Source of the DNA: Certhia americana
Taxonomy: Eukaryota; Chordata; Aves; Passeriformes; Certhiidae
DNA length: 64,000 nucleotides
Assembly (NCBI GenBank): GCA_018697195.1
Contig: CM031864.1
Span: 14,041,199 to 14,105,198 of the forward strand
Reading direction: 5' to 3'
Made by a program: the position numbers and the translations under genes. The notes beneath the pieces were generated by a model, which had not been told where the DNA came from, did not search any database, and saw only the letters and a program-made list of their open reading frames with translations. Positions 26,601 to 33,450 of the stretch are shown here, one piece after another. Numbering within the stretch: position 1 is the first letter of the stretch; each line of letters opens with the position of its first letter.

Positions 26601-29600
26601 TACATGTAATTATTCTAACCAAGATTAAATATAGTACACAAAATTAAAAAAAAGACAAGCAAAATATATTTCAGTTATTATTTCTAGTAAGAAGTACTTT
26701 AAAATGGAAAAAAGCTATGATAATTTTTTTAGTTGATCACTTGCACAAACTTTCAAATAAGATTAGCATAGTCAGATAATAATTCTCAGAGTGTTAGAAA
26801 ATTTCTGCTCATTTCTGCTACTAAGTATCTCTGGGAGTACAAAAGCTTCCAACATATTTGGAATATATATCATTCCTTGGGAAATAAAAATATTTATACT
26901 ATAAAAATATAGCTCTCTCTCTAATTGTCCTTGGGTCTGTAATACACCGATCCTGATGTACTGCTTTGCAAAGTAATAAAAAAGAAACTTGAATTTTATC
27001 CTACTGAAATGTTTAAATTAATTTTAAAATGACAGCATTGTTCTTTTAGTAGCTAGAAATCAGAGATTAATTAACTTTTTAATAATTTCTCAAAATATGC
27101 TGGGATTTTCCCTGATTATTCTGAGAGTATTGAAATGGTGTTGAGTTAACATGTAAATTTGAGTTTACAAGAGTTTAAAAGAGGTTGTTTGTGTAGTATT
27201 TTTCTTTGTCTTACATTGTTTGTAAACTGATTGTTTAAAGAAATTTGTCATTCGAGGAATTCTTTTTTAAAACCTGGCAGATATGTTTGCAGCATGAATG
27301 TCCCAGGAGAAAATGTGAATGCTCTGATTTCTTAGAGCAAATATTTTGCATTTCTCTCAGCATGCATACTTTGGCATATACTAAGATATGCTTCTTTCAA
27401 TTTGTCATCCACTGTCTGTTTGAAAACAGCAATTCCCTTCCACTATCTACGTGTTTTTAATAAAGTGAGTAACAGCTCTCATCCTGTCATAAGAGGTTTT
27501 TCAATACCTTTCAGTTTGAGAAAATCAGTTCTGTCAATTCTGGACAGAAGTGTTCCCTATGATCATTTTTAAAGTTCTAATAGCTTTATGTAGCACCTTG
27601 ATCTCTAAACATTTAATTGCTACTCTTGTGTAATGGTGATTTTGTATACATTAGTAAATATCACTTTCACTAAATGTTTACTCTGGGGATTTGGACAGCA
27701 CCTGAGAATTACAGGAATCTAACTGTATTTATCTGCTCCCATTTCCAATGCATACCTCGAATACATCCAGAAATTTTCAGCTGAATTACATTTTAGAATC
27801 CTACACGATTCATGATGAATAAAAATTATTCTTTATTGAAGCTGTCAGGCTAAAATTAAGGAACTGACATTTTTTTTTTCTGTTTCTTTTGCTTTAGGAA
27901 TGACTGGCAATTACCTACTAACAAACCCTCTTCTTCGACCACACGGCACTAACAACCCCTATAACACATTGCTCGCAGAAACAGTTGTATGTAATGCCCC
28001 TTCAGCTCCTGTGTTTAACTCACCAGGTGTGCTTATACTTCCTGAATAAACTGCTTTTCTTGGCTCGCTCCAAATTCCCTCTTTTCCCTAGATAGAAACT
28101 CAAGTTGCAATACCTCAGCCGTACAGTCTGAATTTCTGAAATAAATTTGAGAAATACAGTGTTGCCAATGTCAGCTTGTAAAACTGCACTATATTATAGT
28201 AATGCCTTTGCCCTTACAGTATTTACCAATAATTATCCATGTTTTTAACACAGGTGGCATAAATCTTAATATACTATTAAAGGACTGACACCACATGGTC
28301 CGAGAGCCCATCTTCAAGATATATATCACTTAGAGGTATCATGTCTATGCAATATAAGGTTGACTCTAAAGCTTGCTGGGAAAAGCCTGCTTATGGAATG
28401 GATGAGATACTAAAGCAGTGCAAGGCATCTTGACACCTTTGGATACCCCAGTGCAGAAAATTGTATCCAGAGTCAAACAGATCTAAACTATAGTATAGTG
28501 CAGCTTTATGGGAGAGCATTTTCCTCTAGGAAAATCTTGAGATTAACAGTTAGAACAGTCTAGTTCTGTAGGAATAAAGGGTGTCATCATTTACCTAACA
28601 TTTTGTTGTTACATTATCTACTTGCTTTTTTTAACGATGTTGCAGTTCATCAGTAAATATCTTGCAGATACTGTTTGATGAGTCCTAAGATCACTTTAGT
28701 GTAAACAGAATGATAAATCTTTGAAAAAGAGCTCATAAAACCTTGTTCCCAGATTTTATTTCAAGTCTCCTTTTTAACTGAATTGTAGTTTCTATTTTCA
28801 TTCTCTTGTTTTCTTACTTTCCTTATGCTTTCCTCTAGCAACCTACAGAGAGACAAGTATGGGAGTAAAACTTAACTTTGCCTATCAAATGTAAATTTTT
28901 TCAGCATGATTTTTAATGGGCACAATTAAAACATAACTAGCGGTCATGAAGTAGACTCAGCGGGCAAGTGGTTCACAATTTGCAAATAAAATGTTTCCAC
29001 ATTCAAAAAGTACTTGCACACTGCTTTTTGGGAAGCACCATGAGGTCTGTAGCAAACCCTATTGGTAACACAAGTTATGCAATGCTGAAATAATTTGCTG
29101 TTTAAAACCAAAGCAGTGTCATGCCGAAATGCCTAACAACTTACTTATATTTTTACATTCCTACAGTAGTCTTGCTACAGGCTATGAAAGATTTCAAATT
29201 AATTACCTGATCACGGGCAACAAAATTTGCCTCATCGAACCAATTTGAATATATCCTAGCATGCTTAACTCTGCAGTATATCATAGAAAACTCATTTTGG
29301 ATTATCAGATGTATTTTGATATCTCTTTAGCAGAGGAAAAGAAAATTAAAATTACAGAATTAAATCACTTTCATGAGGGAAATGAATCCAGCATGTGGTC
29401 CATGAGTTGTCTACTTTTATAAATGCCATATGTTCTGCACAGCTAAATCCACTGTAAGAAAAATCTTGGAACATACATGAAATTGCAAAACTACATAGTT
29501 GTTTAATCAAAGCATAAAGAGACCTTTCAAACAACCCTCATTGCTGTTAAAATCCGTACACATGGAGAAGAGTTAACAATAACACAAATGCAAAATGACT

Positions 29601-32126
29601 TGCAAATTGCTCAGGATTTATTTTGAAATTATTACTCTATTTTTTAAAGTTGAAGACAAAAATCCTTGCATGAGAAAATGTAATTTCTTTTTAATTGAAA
29701 ACAATATTTCCAAAGAATATTGAATTTTCTAGGATAAGCTGCAGCTTTAATTATGGAAAAAAAATATCCACAAAATGAGAAAATGTAAAATCTTTTCCAA
29801 AAAGCTTTTCCCTTATACTCCTCCAAGCCTTGCATATTATGCAGCAGCCTCACAGTGGTCAGTCTCATTTCAGTAAAGTCACTTCATTCTTTCTTTACTT
29901 CCAGACATATCTGTAGATAAAGTGCTTTTCTAGGAATGCTCTAACCATCTGATTTTCATGGTTCAGACTATTTAATTTCTTGCAAAGGTTTTTTTTGTTT
30001 GTTTTTTTTTTTTTTCCTTTGCTTGGGAAGCACTGTGCTGTCATAGTTTACATGTCTTTGTGTCTATAGGAAAACCTTTTCTTTATCAAGTTATCGGGAA
30101 AAAAAAGCCAAAACCCAAAACATAAAGACTTTAATCATCATGAGACTTCATTTTCCCCCTCTTAAACTCCTTTTCATGTTTTCAGCAGACTTACCCAATC
30201 TGTCATTCCCTCAACAGCTATGAAATATCAGCCATGGCTGATTTCCTCTTCCCATTCCACAACTAATATTTATTCTTTGGTTTAATTTCTGTGACCCATA
30301 CTTACAGAAATTCCTAACATTTCTGCATTTGACTTCCATGCCCATGGTAACTGTGGGCCTAACTCTTAATTAACTATTCTGGTTCATTCAGTGCTGTCAC
30401 TGTGACTGATGCAGACTGCAGGCAAACTTTGACCTTTAGGAGCCTGGGGCCTTTGTTGGCAGGCAGAATATTAGTGCAAAAAATTACATTAAGTGGGAAA
30501 AGAAAAGCTGTTATTGCTTAGTAATCTAATTTGCTGAACCCTTGCTCTGACTAAGTTGCTGAGAAGCTCAGTAATTCTTCATCATGTTACAATAAATCAT
30601 TTTACTTTCTTTTATATATCAGCTACTCTTAGGCCAGATAGCCTGAGCAGACAGACATGATGTGAGTTGTCCAAAGTGAGTCATTCCACCTGCTGTCTAT
30701 CGTGTTGTTGGATGGTGCTTGTGGGCCCTGGTCCCTGTAGTGTGAAAGATGGCTGTCCTTGTTTAACATAAATTCTTTGTATTTATCCATTTTTTTCATT
30801 CTTTTCTTTACTTCATCTCCAAAAAAAAAAAAAAAAAAAACAAACCAGGAAAAAAATGTTAGAAATGTTGTTAAAGTAGTTGCTTGCCAGTTATGTGGGT
30901 TTATGTTGTACATTTACCTTCAGTTATGTCTGTGATCTAATTCCTTTTTAATTTAGTGTCGTTTAGGACAAATTCTGTTAATTTTCTTTTTCTAAATCAT
31001 GGTGATGTACTTCAAAACATAGATGTTTCCAAACGAATTGCTTTGCATTACATATGCAAGGGCATGGAGTGAACAGTTCCTTGTGGAAAAGTCACAGAAT
31101 TGACACTAAATTAAGAAATTCAAATGCCACTATTCCCCACAGGAAACACACGTTAATATTTTTAGAATTCAACTTTCCTATAAGGTGTGCAACTGTTTAC
31201 ATTTGGGAATGTTCAGTAACCTAACTTTTCTCAAGTTTTACTTCCAAGTACAACTTTGTCCTGAACTACATTAAAGAACTTTGTTAAAAAAAAAAAAAAG
31301 AAAAAAAAAAAAAGAAAGATGGTGATAAAACTACGTCAGGCAGTAACCAGAGCTGTCCTTTTCCATTTCAGGACACTCACTGAACAATGCCAGGGATACA
31401 AGTGCCATGGATACTCTACCGCTAAATGGTAATTTCAACAACAGCTACTCACTGCGCAATGGAGACTATAACGACAGCGTGCAAGTCGTAGACTGTGGAC
31501 TAAGCCTGAATGATACAGCTTTTGAGAAAATGATCATTTCAGAGTTAGTGCACAACAACCTGCGGGGCAGCAGCAAGAACCACAACCTGGAGCGGGCGCT
31601 GCCAGCCAAGGCTGTGATCGGCGGGAGCAGTAGCGAAGATGATGCCATCGTGGCAGACGCCTCCTCTTTGATGCACAGTGACACCCCTGGGCTGGAGCTC
31701 CACCACAAAGAGCTGGAGGCCCCACTCATCCCTCAGCGGACTCACTCCCTTCTGTACCAGCCCCAGAAGAAAGTGAAGACCGAGGGAACTGACAGCTACG
31801 TCTCCCAGCTGACAGCCGAGGCTGACGACCACCTCCAGTCCCCCAACAGAGACTCTCTTTACACGAGCATGCCCAACCTCAGAGACTCTCCCTATCCAGA
31901 GAGCAGCCCCGACGTTGAAGAAGACCTCTCTCCTTCCAGGAGGAGTGAAAATGAGGACATTTACTACAAGAGCATGCCAAACCTAGGAGCTGGCCATCAG
32001 CTTCAGATGTACTATCAAATCAGCAGGGGTAATAGCGACGGCTATATCATTCCCATTAACAAGGAAGGATGTATTCCAGAAGGAGATGTTAGAGAAGGAC
32101 AAATGCAACTAGTGACAAGCCTTTAA
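343..32126 (+). CDS. ADGRL2: Latrophilin-2 (adhesion G protein-coupled receptor L2), 3' part of a spliced gene
   Basis: Latrophilins are neuronal and endothelial adhesion GPCRs at the plasma membrane. They bind teneurins and FLRTs through N-terminal domains that are not in this window. The joined core exons give 851 codons: GAIN domain (exons 3269-6987 region), GPS with cysteines and HL/T cleavage (6988-7161), TM1-2 (8167-8376), TM3-4 (9343-9563), TM5 (10839-18931), TM6-7 (20755-20923) and a cytoplasmic tail of about 410 residues ending VTSL, a class I PDZ ligand known in this family to bind SHANK proteins. Exon phases agree at every junction. ADGRL2 is chosen over ADGRL3 because, as I recall the paralogues, ADGRL3 has a diverged GAIN segment (ETVNNLLQPQAL) and ends AHLVTSL, whereas here it is [13 protein letters not shown] and MQLVTSL. 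ADGRL1 has a proline-rich tail. Four optional small exons are listed separately. The 5' end of the gene lies before position 1. Confidence 0.95.
382..3268 (+). other. ADGRL2: Intron, 2887 nt
   Basis: Donor gtatat, acceptor tgcag. It holds an A18 run (543-560) and a TGCATG at 450-455, 69 nt past the microexon donor. I see no further coding segment; short open frames here have no family match. Confidence 0.75.
543..560. repeat. A18 homopolymer
   Basis: Uninterrupted run of 18 adenines inside an intron, with no recognisable retroelement body upstream. Confidence 0.95.
3269..3452 (+). CDS. ADGRL2: ADGRL2 exon, GAIN domain
   Basis: 184 nt, entering in phase 0 after AG 3267-3268 and leaving one base (G) before gtaagt. 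Encodes [20 protein letters not shown] and continues through [20 protein letters not shown] to MPTENI. This is the helical part of the GAIN domain, which supports autoproteolysis and holds the cleaved halves together. The ATG at 3263 lies in the intron and is not a start. An antisense open frame over this exon (3256-3606) is a shadow. Confidence 0.95.
3453..5323 (+). other. ADGRL2: Intron, 1871 nt
   Basis: Donor gtaagt, acceptor gcttag. The acceptor tract contains a T7-C12 block (5291-5309). I see nothing else beyond unremarkable AT-rich sequence. Confidence 0.75.
5324..5446 (+). CDS. ADGRL2: ADGRL2 exon, GAIN domain
   Basis: 123 nt, phase 1 in and phase 1 out. The leading TT completes the split valine codon from the previous exon (G+TT), giving [18 protein letters not shown] and ending KQNSRN-G. 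The donor is gtgagc. This is part of the GAIN beta-sandwich region. VAVLSTEG and QLSA are shared with the latrophilins I remember. Confidence 0.94.
5718..5923 (+). CDS. ADGRL2: ADGRL2 exon, GAIN domain
   Basis: 206 nt, phase 1 in (G+GA) and phase 0 out. Encodes [14 protein letters not shown], then [12 protein letters not shown] with an N-glycosylation sequon, [20 protein letters not shown] and [12 protein letters not shown]. These are GAIN beta-strands that precede the GPS. The acceptor follows a strong T tract, and the donor is gtgagt at 5924. The preceding intron (5447-5717) is only 271 nt. Confidence 0.95.
5924..6987 (+). other. ADGRL2: Intron, 1064 nt
   Basis: Donor gtgagt, acceptor ctcccag. 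AT-rich; I see no other feature. Confidence 0.75.
6988..7161 (+). CDS. ADGRL2: ADGRL2 exon, GPS motif and tethered agonist
   Basis: 174 nt, phase 0 at both ends. Encodes [20 protein letters not shown], then [11 protein letters not shown] and [17 protein letters not shown]. The four GPS cysteines, the two tryptophans and the H-L-T cleavage triad are all present, so the receptor should be autoproteolytically competent. Sequons NCS, NYS and NKT are visible. The residues after cleavage ([13 protein letters not shown]) are the tethered agonist of this receptor class. The donor is gtaggt, chosen because only this boundary keeps the frame into [10 protein letters not shown]. Confidence 0.96.
7114..7131 (+). 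other. ADGRL2: GPS autoproteolysis site (HL / T)
   Basis: Codons for S-H-L-T-N-F; the expected cut lies between L (7120-7122) and T (7123-7125). In adhesion GPCRs the new N-terminal threonine begins the tethered agonist that activates the seven-helix part. Confidence 0.92.
7162..8166 (+). other. ADGRL2: Intron, 1005 nt
   Basis: Donor gtaggt, acceptor ttctag. I see no coding segment or repeat in it. Confidence 0.75.
8167..8376 (+). CDS. ADGRL2: ADGRL2 exon, TM1 and TM2
   Basis: 210 nt, phase 0 at both ends. Encodes [19 protein letters not shown] and runs through [15 protein letters not shown] (TM1), the loop [13 protein letters not shown] and [16 protein letters not shown] (TM2), to [15 protein letters not shown] is a family B2 GPCR signature. 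Donor gtaagt. Confidence 0.96.
8377..9342 (+). other. ADGRL2: Intron, 966 nt
   Basis: Donor gtaagt, acceptor ctttgcag. It contains short TA-rich stretches near 8655-8740. No other feature. Confidence 0.75.
9343..9563 (+). CDS. ADGRL2: ADGRL2 exon, TM3 and TM4
   Basis: 221 nt, phase 0 in and phase 2 out. Encodes [20 protein letters not shown] and [16 protein letters not shown] (TM3), then the loop [11 protein letters not shown] and [19 protein letters not shown] (TM4), to SYGTEKA. The cysteine in IAC is the expected partner of the extracellular-loop-2 cysteine in the next exon (ACWL). Confidence 0.96.
9564..10838 (+). other. ADGRL2: Intron, 1275 nt
   Basis: Donor gtaagt, acceptor aatag with a modest pyrimidine tract. 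No other feature recognised. Confidence 0.75.
10839..10905 (+). CDS. ADGRL2: ADGRL2 exon, extracellular loop 2 and start of TM5
   Basis: 67 nt, phase 2 in (GC+T gives Ala) and phase 0 out. Encodes [19 protein letters not shown], then IIL. The peptide is essentially the latrophilin-2 sequence I remember, with the loop-2 cysteine present. It is too short to show as an open frame, but splice sites and phase are exact (donor gtaaga). Confidence 0.95.
15571..15660 (-). mobile_element. Degraded CR1 LINE fragment
   Basis: Read on the + strand, the segment with GGAGATCTGTGGTCAAGCC, a run resembling CTGCTCAAAGC, and CAGACCATGTTGCTCA matches the pattern of reverse-complemented CR1 3' regions common in bird genomes. 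It is old and diverged, so the boundaries are approximate. Confidence 0.5.
15821..15847. repeat. A27 homopolymer
   Basis: Uninterrupted run of 27 adenines, the longest mononucleotide tract seen. I found no clear processed-gene body or target-site duplication beside it. Confidence 0.95.
17661..17695. repeat. TA dinucleotide microsatellite
   Basis: An (AT)n run with one G interruption, intronic. Confidence 0.95.
18840..18931 (+). CDS. ADGRL2: ADGRL2 exon, TM5 end and third intracellular loop
   Basis: 92 nt, phase 0 in and phase 2 out. Encodes [20 protein letters not shown], then [10 protein letters not shown] plus AA of a split codon. The next exon choice sets the loop. AA+A of the TM6 exon gives K-SWVLG; AA+T of the 45-nt exon gives N-NYRVCDG. 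Donor gtaagt. Confidence 0.95.
18932..19734 (+). other. ADGRL2: Intron, 803 nt, with TGCATG motifs
   Basis: Precedes the optional 45-nt exon. It carries TGCATG at 19230-19235, 19647-19652 and 19654-19659 and a long CT-rich tract (19682-19730) typical of tightly regulated acceptors. Confidence 0.75.
19647..19659 (+). promoter_or_regulatory. Paired TGCATG motifs (possible RBFOX binding)
   Basis: Two copies separated by one base, about 75-88 nt upstream of the 45-nt exon. Known RBFOX rule: upstream binding tends to repress inclusion and downstream binding to promote it. Function here is inferred from motif and position only. Confidence 0.4.
19735..19779 (+). CDS. ADGRL2: ADGRL2 45-nt alternative exon, third intracellular loop
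   Basis: Acceptor ccag at 19731-19734, donor GG/gtaaga. Phase 2 in and 2 out, length 45, so skipping is silent for frame. Encodes [15 protein letters not shown] between ENIN and the next exon, the same insert I recall from mammalian latrophilins. Joined directly to the TM6 exon it reads LPG-SWVLG; joined to the 27-nt exon it reads [17 protein letters not shown]. It enlarges the G-protein-facing loop between TM5 and TM6. Confidence 0.92.
20067..20093 (+). CDS. ADGRL2: ADGRL2 27-nt microexon, third intracellular loop
   Basis: Acceptor ttctag, donor AA/gtaaga, phase 2 in and 2 out. With the GG left by the 45-nt exon it encodes [10 protein letters not shown], as in long isoforms of mammalian latrophilins. 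If spliced straight from the 92-nt exon, AA+C gives [10 protein letters not shown], also in frame. UGC triplets lie at 20048-20050 and 20057-20059, within 20 nt of the acceptor, the arrangement described for SRRM4-dependent neural microexons. Confidence 0.9.
20094..20754 (+). other. ADGRL2: Intron, 661 nt
   Basis: Donor gtaaga, acceptor ttttacag. No additional feature recognised. Confidence 0.75.
20755..20923 (+). CDS. ADGRL2: ADGRL2 exon, TM6 and TM7
   Basis: 169 nt, phase 2 in and phase 0 out. Encodes [20 protein letters not shown] (TM6), [10 protein letters not shown] and [20 protein letters not shown] (TM7), then CALQKK. LGLTW and the FNAFQG stretch are adhesion-GPCR landmarks. Donor gtaagt. 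Confidence 0.96.
20924..24577 (+). other. ADGRL2: Intron, 3654 nt
   Basis: Donor gtaagt, acceptor ccctcag. A purine-rich GAGA-type stretch lies at about 21725-21785. Antisense open frames over it (21662-21993) are low-complexity serine/leucine runs and are not genes. No repeat family recognised. Confidence 0.7.
24578..24706 (+). CDS. ADGRL2: ADGRL2 exon, start of cytoplasmic tail
   Basis: 129 nt, phase 0 at both ends. Encodes [17 protein letters not shown] and continues to [19 protein letters not shown]. It includes the juxtamembrane cysteine cluster, which could be palmitoylated (inference). Not visible as a named open frame, but boundaries and peptide match the family. Donor gtaaca. Confidence 0.95.
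24707..25102 (+). other. ADGRL2: Intron, 396 nt
   Basis: Donor gtaaca, acceptor tcaacag. Nothing else seen. Confidence 0.75.
25103..25199 (+). CDS. ADGRL2: ADGRL2 exon, cytoplasmic tail
   Basis: 97 nt, phase 0 in and phase 1 out. Encodes [19 protein letters not shown], then [13 protein letters not shown]. The basic [14 protein letters not shown] block is shared by the latrophilin paralogues I remember. Donor gtcagt. Confidence 0.95.
25200..27897 (+). other. ADGRL2: Intron, 2698 nt
   Basis: Donor gtcagt, acceptor gctttag after a T-rich tract. Short open frames (25716-26029 region) have no recognisable content. AT-rich; no repeat family identified. Confidence 0.7.
27898..28026 (+). CDS. ADGRL2: ADGRL2 cassette exon, cytoplasmic tail
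   Basis: 129 nt, phase 1 in and phase 1 out, so it is frame-neutral and could be skipped. Encodes [17 protein letters not shown] and continues through [16 protein letters not shown] to VFNSP. It matches the latrophilin tail segment. Donor gtgtgc is weak at positions +3 to +5, consistent with optional use. Confidence 0.93.
28027..28838 (+). other. ADGRL2: Intron, 812 nt
   Basis: Lies between the 129-nt cassette and the 52-nt alternative exon. Acceptor tcctctag follows a long pyrimidine tract (28782-28836). Nothing else recognised. Confidence 0.72.
28839..28890 (+). CDS. ADGRL2: ADGRL2 52-nt alternative exon, frame-switching C-terminus
   Basis: Acceptor ctctag, donor AAAT/gtaaat. It enters in phase 1 (G+CA) and leaves in phase 2. 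Encodes [17 protein letters not shown] plus AT, close to the [13 protein letters not shown] insert I remember from mammalian latrophilin isoforms. Because 52 is not a multiple of 3, the last exon is then read one frame over. It gives [20 protein letters not shown] and stops at 31430-31432, which removes about 230 tail residues and the VTSL PDZ ligand. The stop is in the last exon, so nonsense-mediated decay is not expected. A GCATG lies 14 nt past the exon (28904-28908). Confidence 0.88.
30821..30840. repeat. A20 homopolymer
   Basis: Twenty consecutive adenines in the last intron. Confidence 0.95.
31286..31318. repeat. Interrupted poly(A) tract
   Basis: Three A blocks separated by single Gs, ending about 53 nt upstream of the last exon. 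Confidence 0.95.
31372..32126 (+). CDS. ADGRL2: ADGRL2 last coding exon, distal cytoplasmic tail
   Basis: 755 coding nt, phase 1 in (G+GA); TAA at 32124-32126. Main-frame peptide begins [20 protein letters not shown] and includes [18 protein letters not shown]. It has two copies of a Y-x-S-MPNL motif ([13 protein letters not shown] and [13 protein letters not shown]) and ends [14 protein letters not shown] is a class I PDZ ligand, known in this family to bind SHANK. The exon is GC-richer than its surroundings, as coding exons are here, which also opens long antisense frames (31466-31832) that I treat as shadows. The ATG at 31407 is internal and is not a start. Confidence 0.97.
31373..31432 (+). 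CDS. ADGRL2: ADGRL2 alternative-frame C-terminus inside the last exon
   Basis: After inclusion of the 52-nt exon, AT+G gives M and this segment reads [19 protein letters not shown] followed by TAA (31430-31432). As I recall them, mammalian isoforms end [16 protein letters not shown], so the alternative frame is conserved across amniotes, not accidental. The same bases encode [19 protein letters not shown] in the main frame. Confidence 0.85.
   Translation, partial: TLTEQCQGYKCHGYSTAKW
32112..32123 (+). other. ADGRL2: C-terminal PDZ-binding motif VTSL
   Basis: The four codons before the stop encode V-T-S-L. Thr at -2 and Leu at 0 fit class I PDZ domains. Confidence 0.92.
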
Positions 32127-32403
32127 TAGTGTAGCAAAGAAATATTAAAGGCCATGTTCAAGTATTAAAAAGACTTAATTGTCCCCATGCAGGCTCCCTC
32201 ATATCTGCTCGAAGAGACAATTCTGTTGACCCTGTGGTTCTCCAGTAACAGGGGTGACTGGACCTCGCAGTTCTGTGAATTTTTATAAAACAAAAACTTT
32301 GTATATACACAGAGTATACTAAAATGAATTATTTGTTACAAAGAAAAGAAATACCAACAAGGTATTTAAGATATCTTCTGCTGCTGAATTTAACAAAATT
32401 GTG

Positions 32404-32419
32404 AAAAAAAAAAAAAAAA
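32404..32419. repeat. A16 homopolymer in 3' UTR
   Basis: Sixteen consecutive adenines. It could cause internal oligo(dT) priming in cDNA work and should not be read as a poly(A) tail. Confidence 0.95.
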
Positions 32420-32785
32420 GAGAAATAAACACTTTCCAGCCATTTTACTGCAGCAGTTTGTGAACTAAATTTGTAAATATGGCTGCACCATTTTTTTTTC
32501 CTAGGCCTACATTGTATTATATACAAGGCGTAGGCTTTAAAATCCTGTGGGACAAATTTACTGTACCTTTATTCCTGACAAGACTTGCAAAAGCAGGAGA
32601 GATATTCTGCATCAGTTTGCAGTTCACTGCAAATCTTTTCCATTAGGGCAAAGATTGAATACATGTCTAACCACTAGCAATCAAGCCACAGGCCTTATTT
32701 CATATATTTCCTCAACTGTACAATGAACCGTTCTCATGAAAAAAAATGGCTAAAGAAATTATATTTTGTTCTATTGCTAGGGTAA

Positions 32786-32791
32786 AATAAA
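32786..32791 (+). terminator. Possible proximal polyadenylation signal AATAAA
   Basis: Canonical hexamer 660 nt past the stop codon. No strong GT-rich element follows at once. Confidence 0.35.
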
Positions 32792-33204
32792 TACATTTGT
32801 GTCCAACTGAAATATAATTGTCATTAAAAATAATTTTAAAGAGTTTGAAGAAAATATTGTGAAAAGCTCTTGGTTGCACATATGTTATAAGCTGTTTTTC
32901 TTACACTGTTCATAGTACGATAGTTTGTTTAAAATGCAAGTTCTACCTGTTTTCACTTATTTTTTCACTGTAAACAGTGTTCTGCTTTGACAAGTTAGTT
33001 TTTATTCTTAAGTTCTGAATTTTTATTGCCAAAAAAAAACATAATTTGGGGAGAAAGTTGTTTTAGAAGCCAATTATGCCAAGCCTTGCACAAATTTGGT
33101 GTAGCTAACAAAGATTGTAACTCAATTCCCTGTTCATTCTTTAATCAGGGTTGGGTGGTAAGGGGTAAAGGGGACACTGGACACTTCTCACAAGCTTTCT
33201 CGTG

Positions 33205-33210
33205 AATAAA
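33205..33210 (+). terminator. Possible polyadenylation signal AATAAA
   Basis: Canonical hexamer followed by a GTGCCTGTCC element and an A-rich stretch with a second AATAAA-like cluster (33234 onward). Confidence 0.45.
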
Positions 33211-33430
33211 AGGTGCCTGTCCTTAAAAAAAAAAATAAATAAAACATAACTATAACTCTTCCATATTCCTTCTGCCTATATTTAGTAATTAATTTATTTT
33301 ATGATAAAAAATCAAATGACATGTAAATTGTTTCAACAAAATTCTGCTTTTTTCATCCCTTTGTGTAAACCTGTTGATAATGAGCCCATCACTAATATCC
33401 AGTGTAAAGTTTAACACCTGTTTGACAGTA

Positions 33431-33436
33431 AATAAA
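33431..33436 (+). terminator. Likely polyadenylation signal AATAAA
   Basis: Hexamer followed within 10 nt by TGTGAATTTTTTT, a suitable GT/T-rich downstream element, about 1.3 kb past the stop. Best candidate for the main transcript end. Confidence 0.55.
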
Positions 33437-33450
33437 TGTGAATTTTTTTC

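Larger units (their letters stand above)
28891..31371 (+). other. ADGRL2: Intron, 2481 nt
   Basis: Donor gtaaat, acceptor catttcag. Contains an A20 run (30821-30840) and an A-rich block (31286-31318) close to the last acceptor. Antisense frames here are not supported. Confidence 0.72.
32127..33450 (+). other. ADGRL2: ADGRL2 3' UTR (main form, end inferred)
   Basis: AT-rich sequence after the stop with A16 (32404-32419), a Pumilio-type TGTAAATA (32472-32479) and several AATAAA hexamers. The end is set just past the AATAAA at 33431-33436, which is followed by a T-rich stretch; the cleavage position is not directly visible. Confidence 0.6.

Noticed and set aside
31466..31832. Three long antisense open frames over the last ADGRL2 exon
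   Set aside because: They exist because the coding exon is GC-richer and lacks antisense stops; no family signal.
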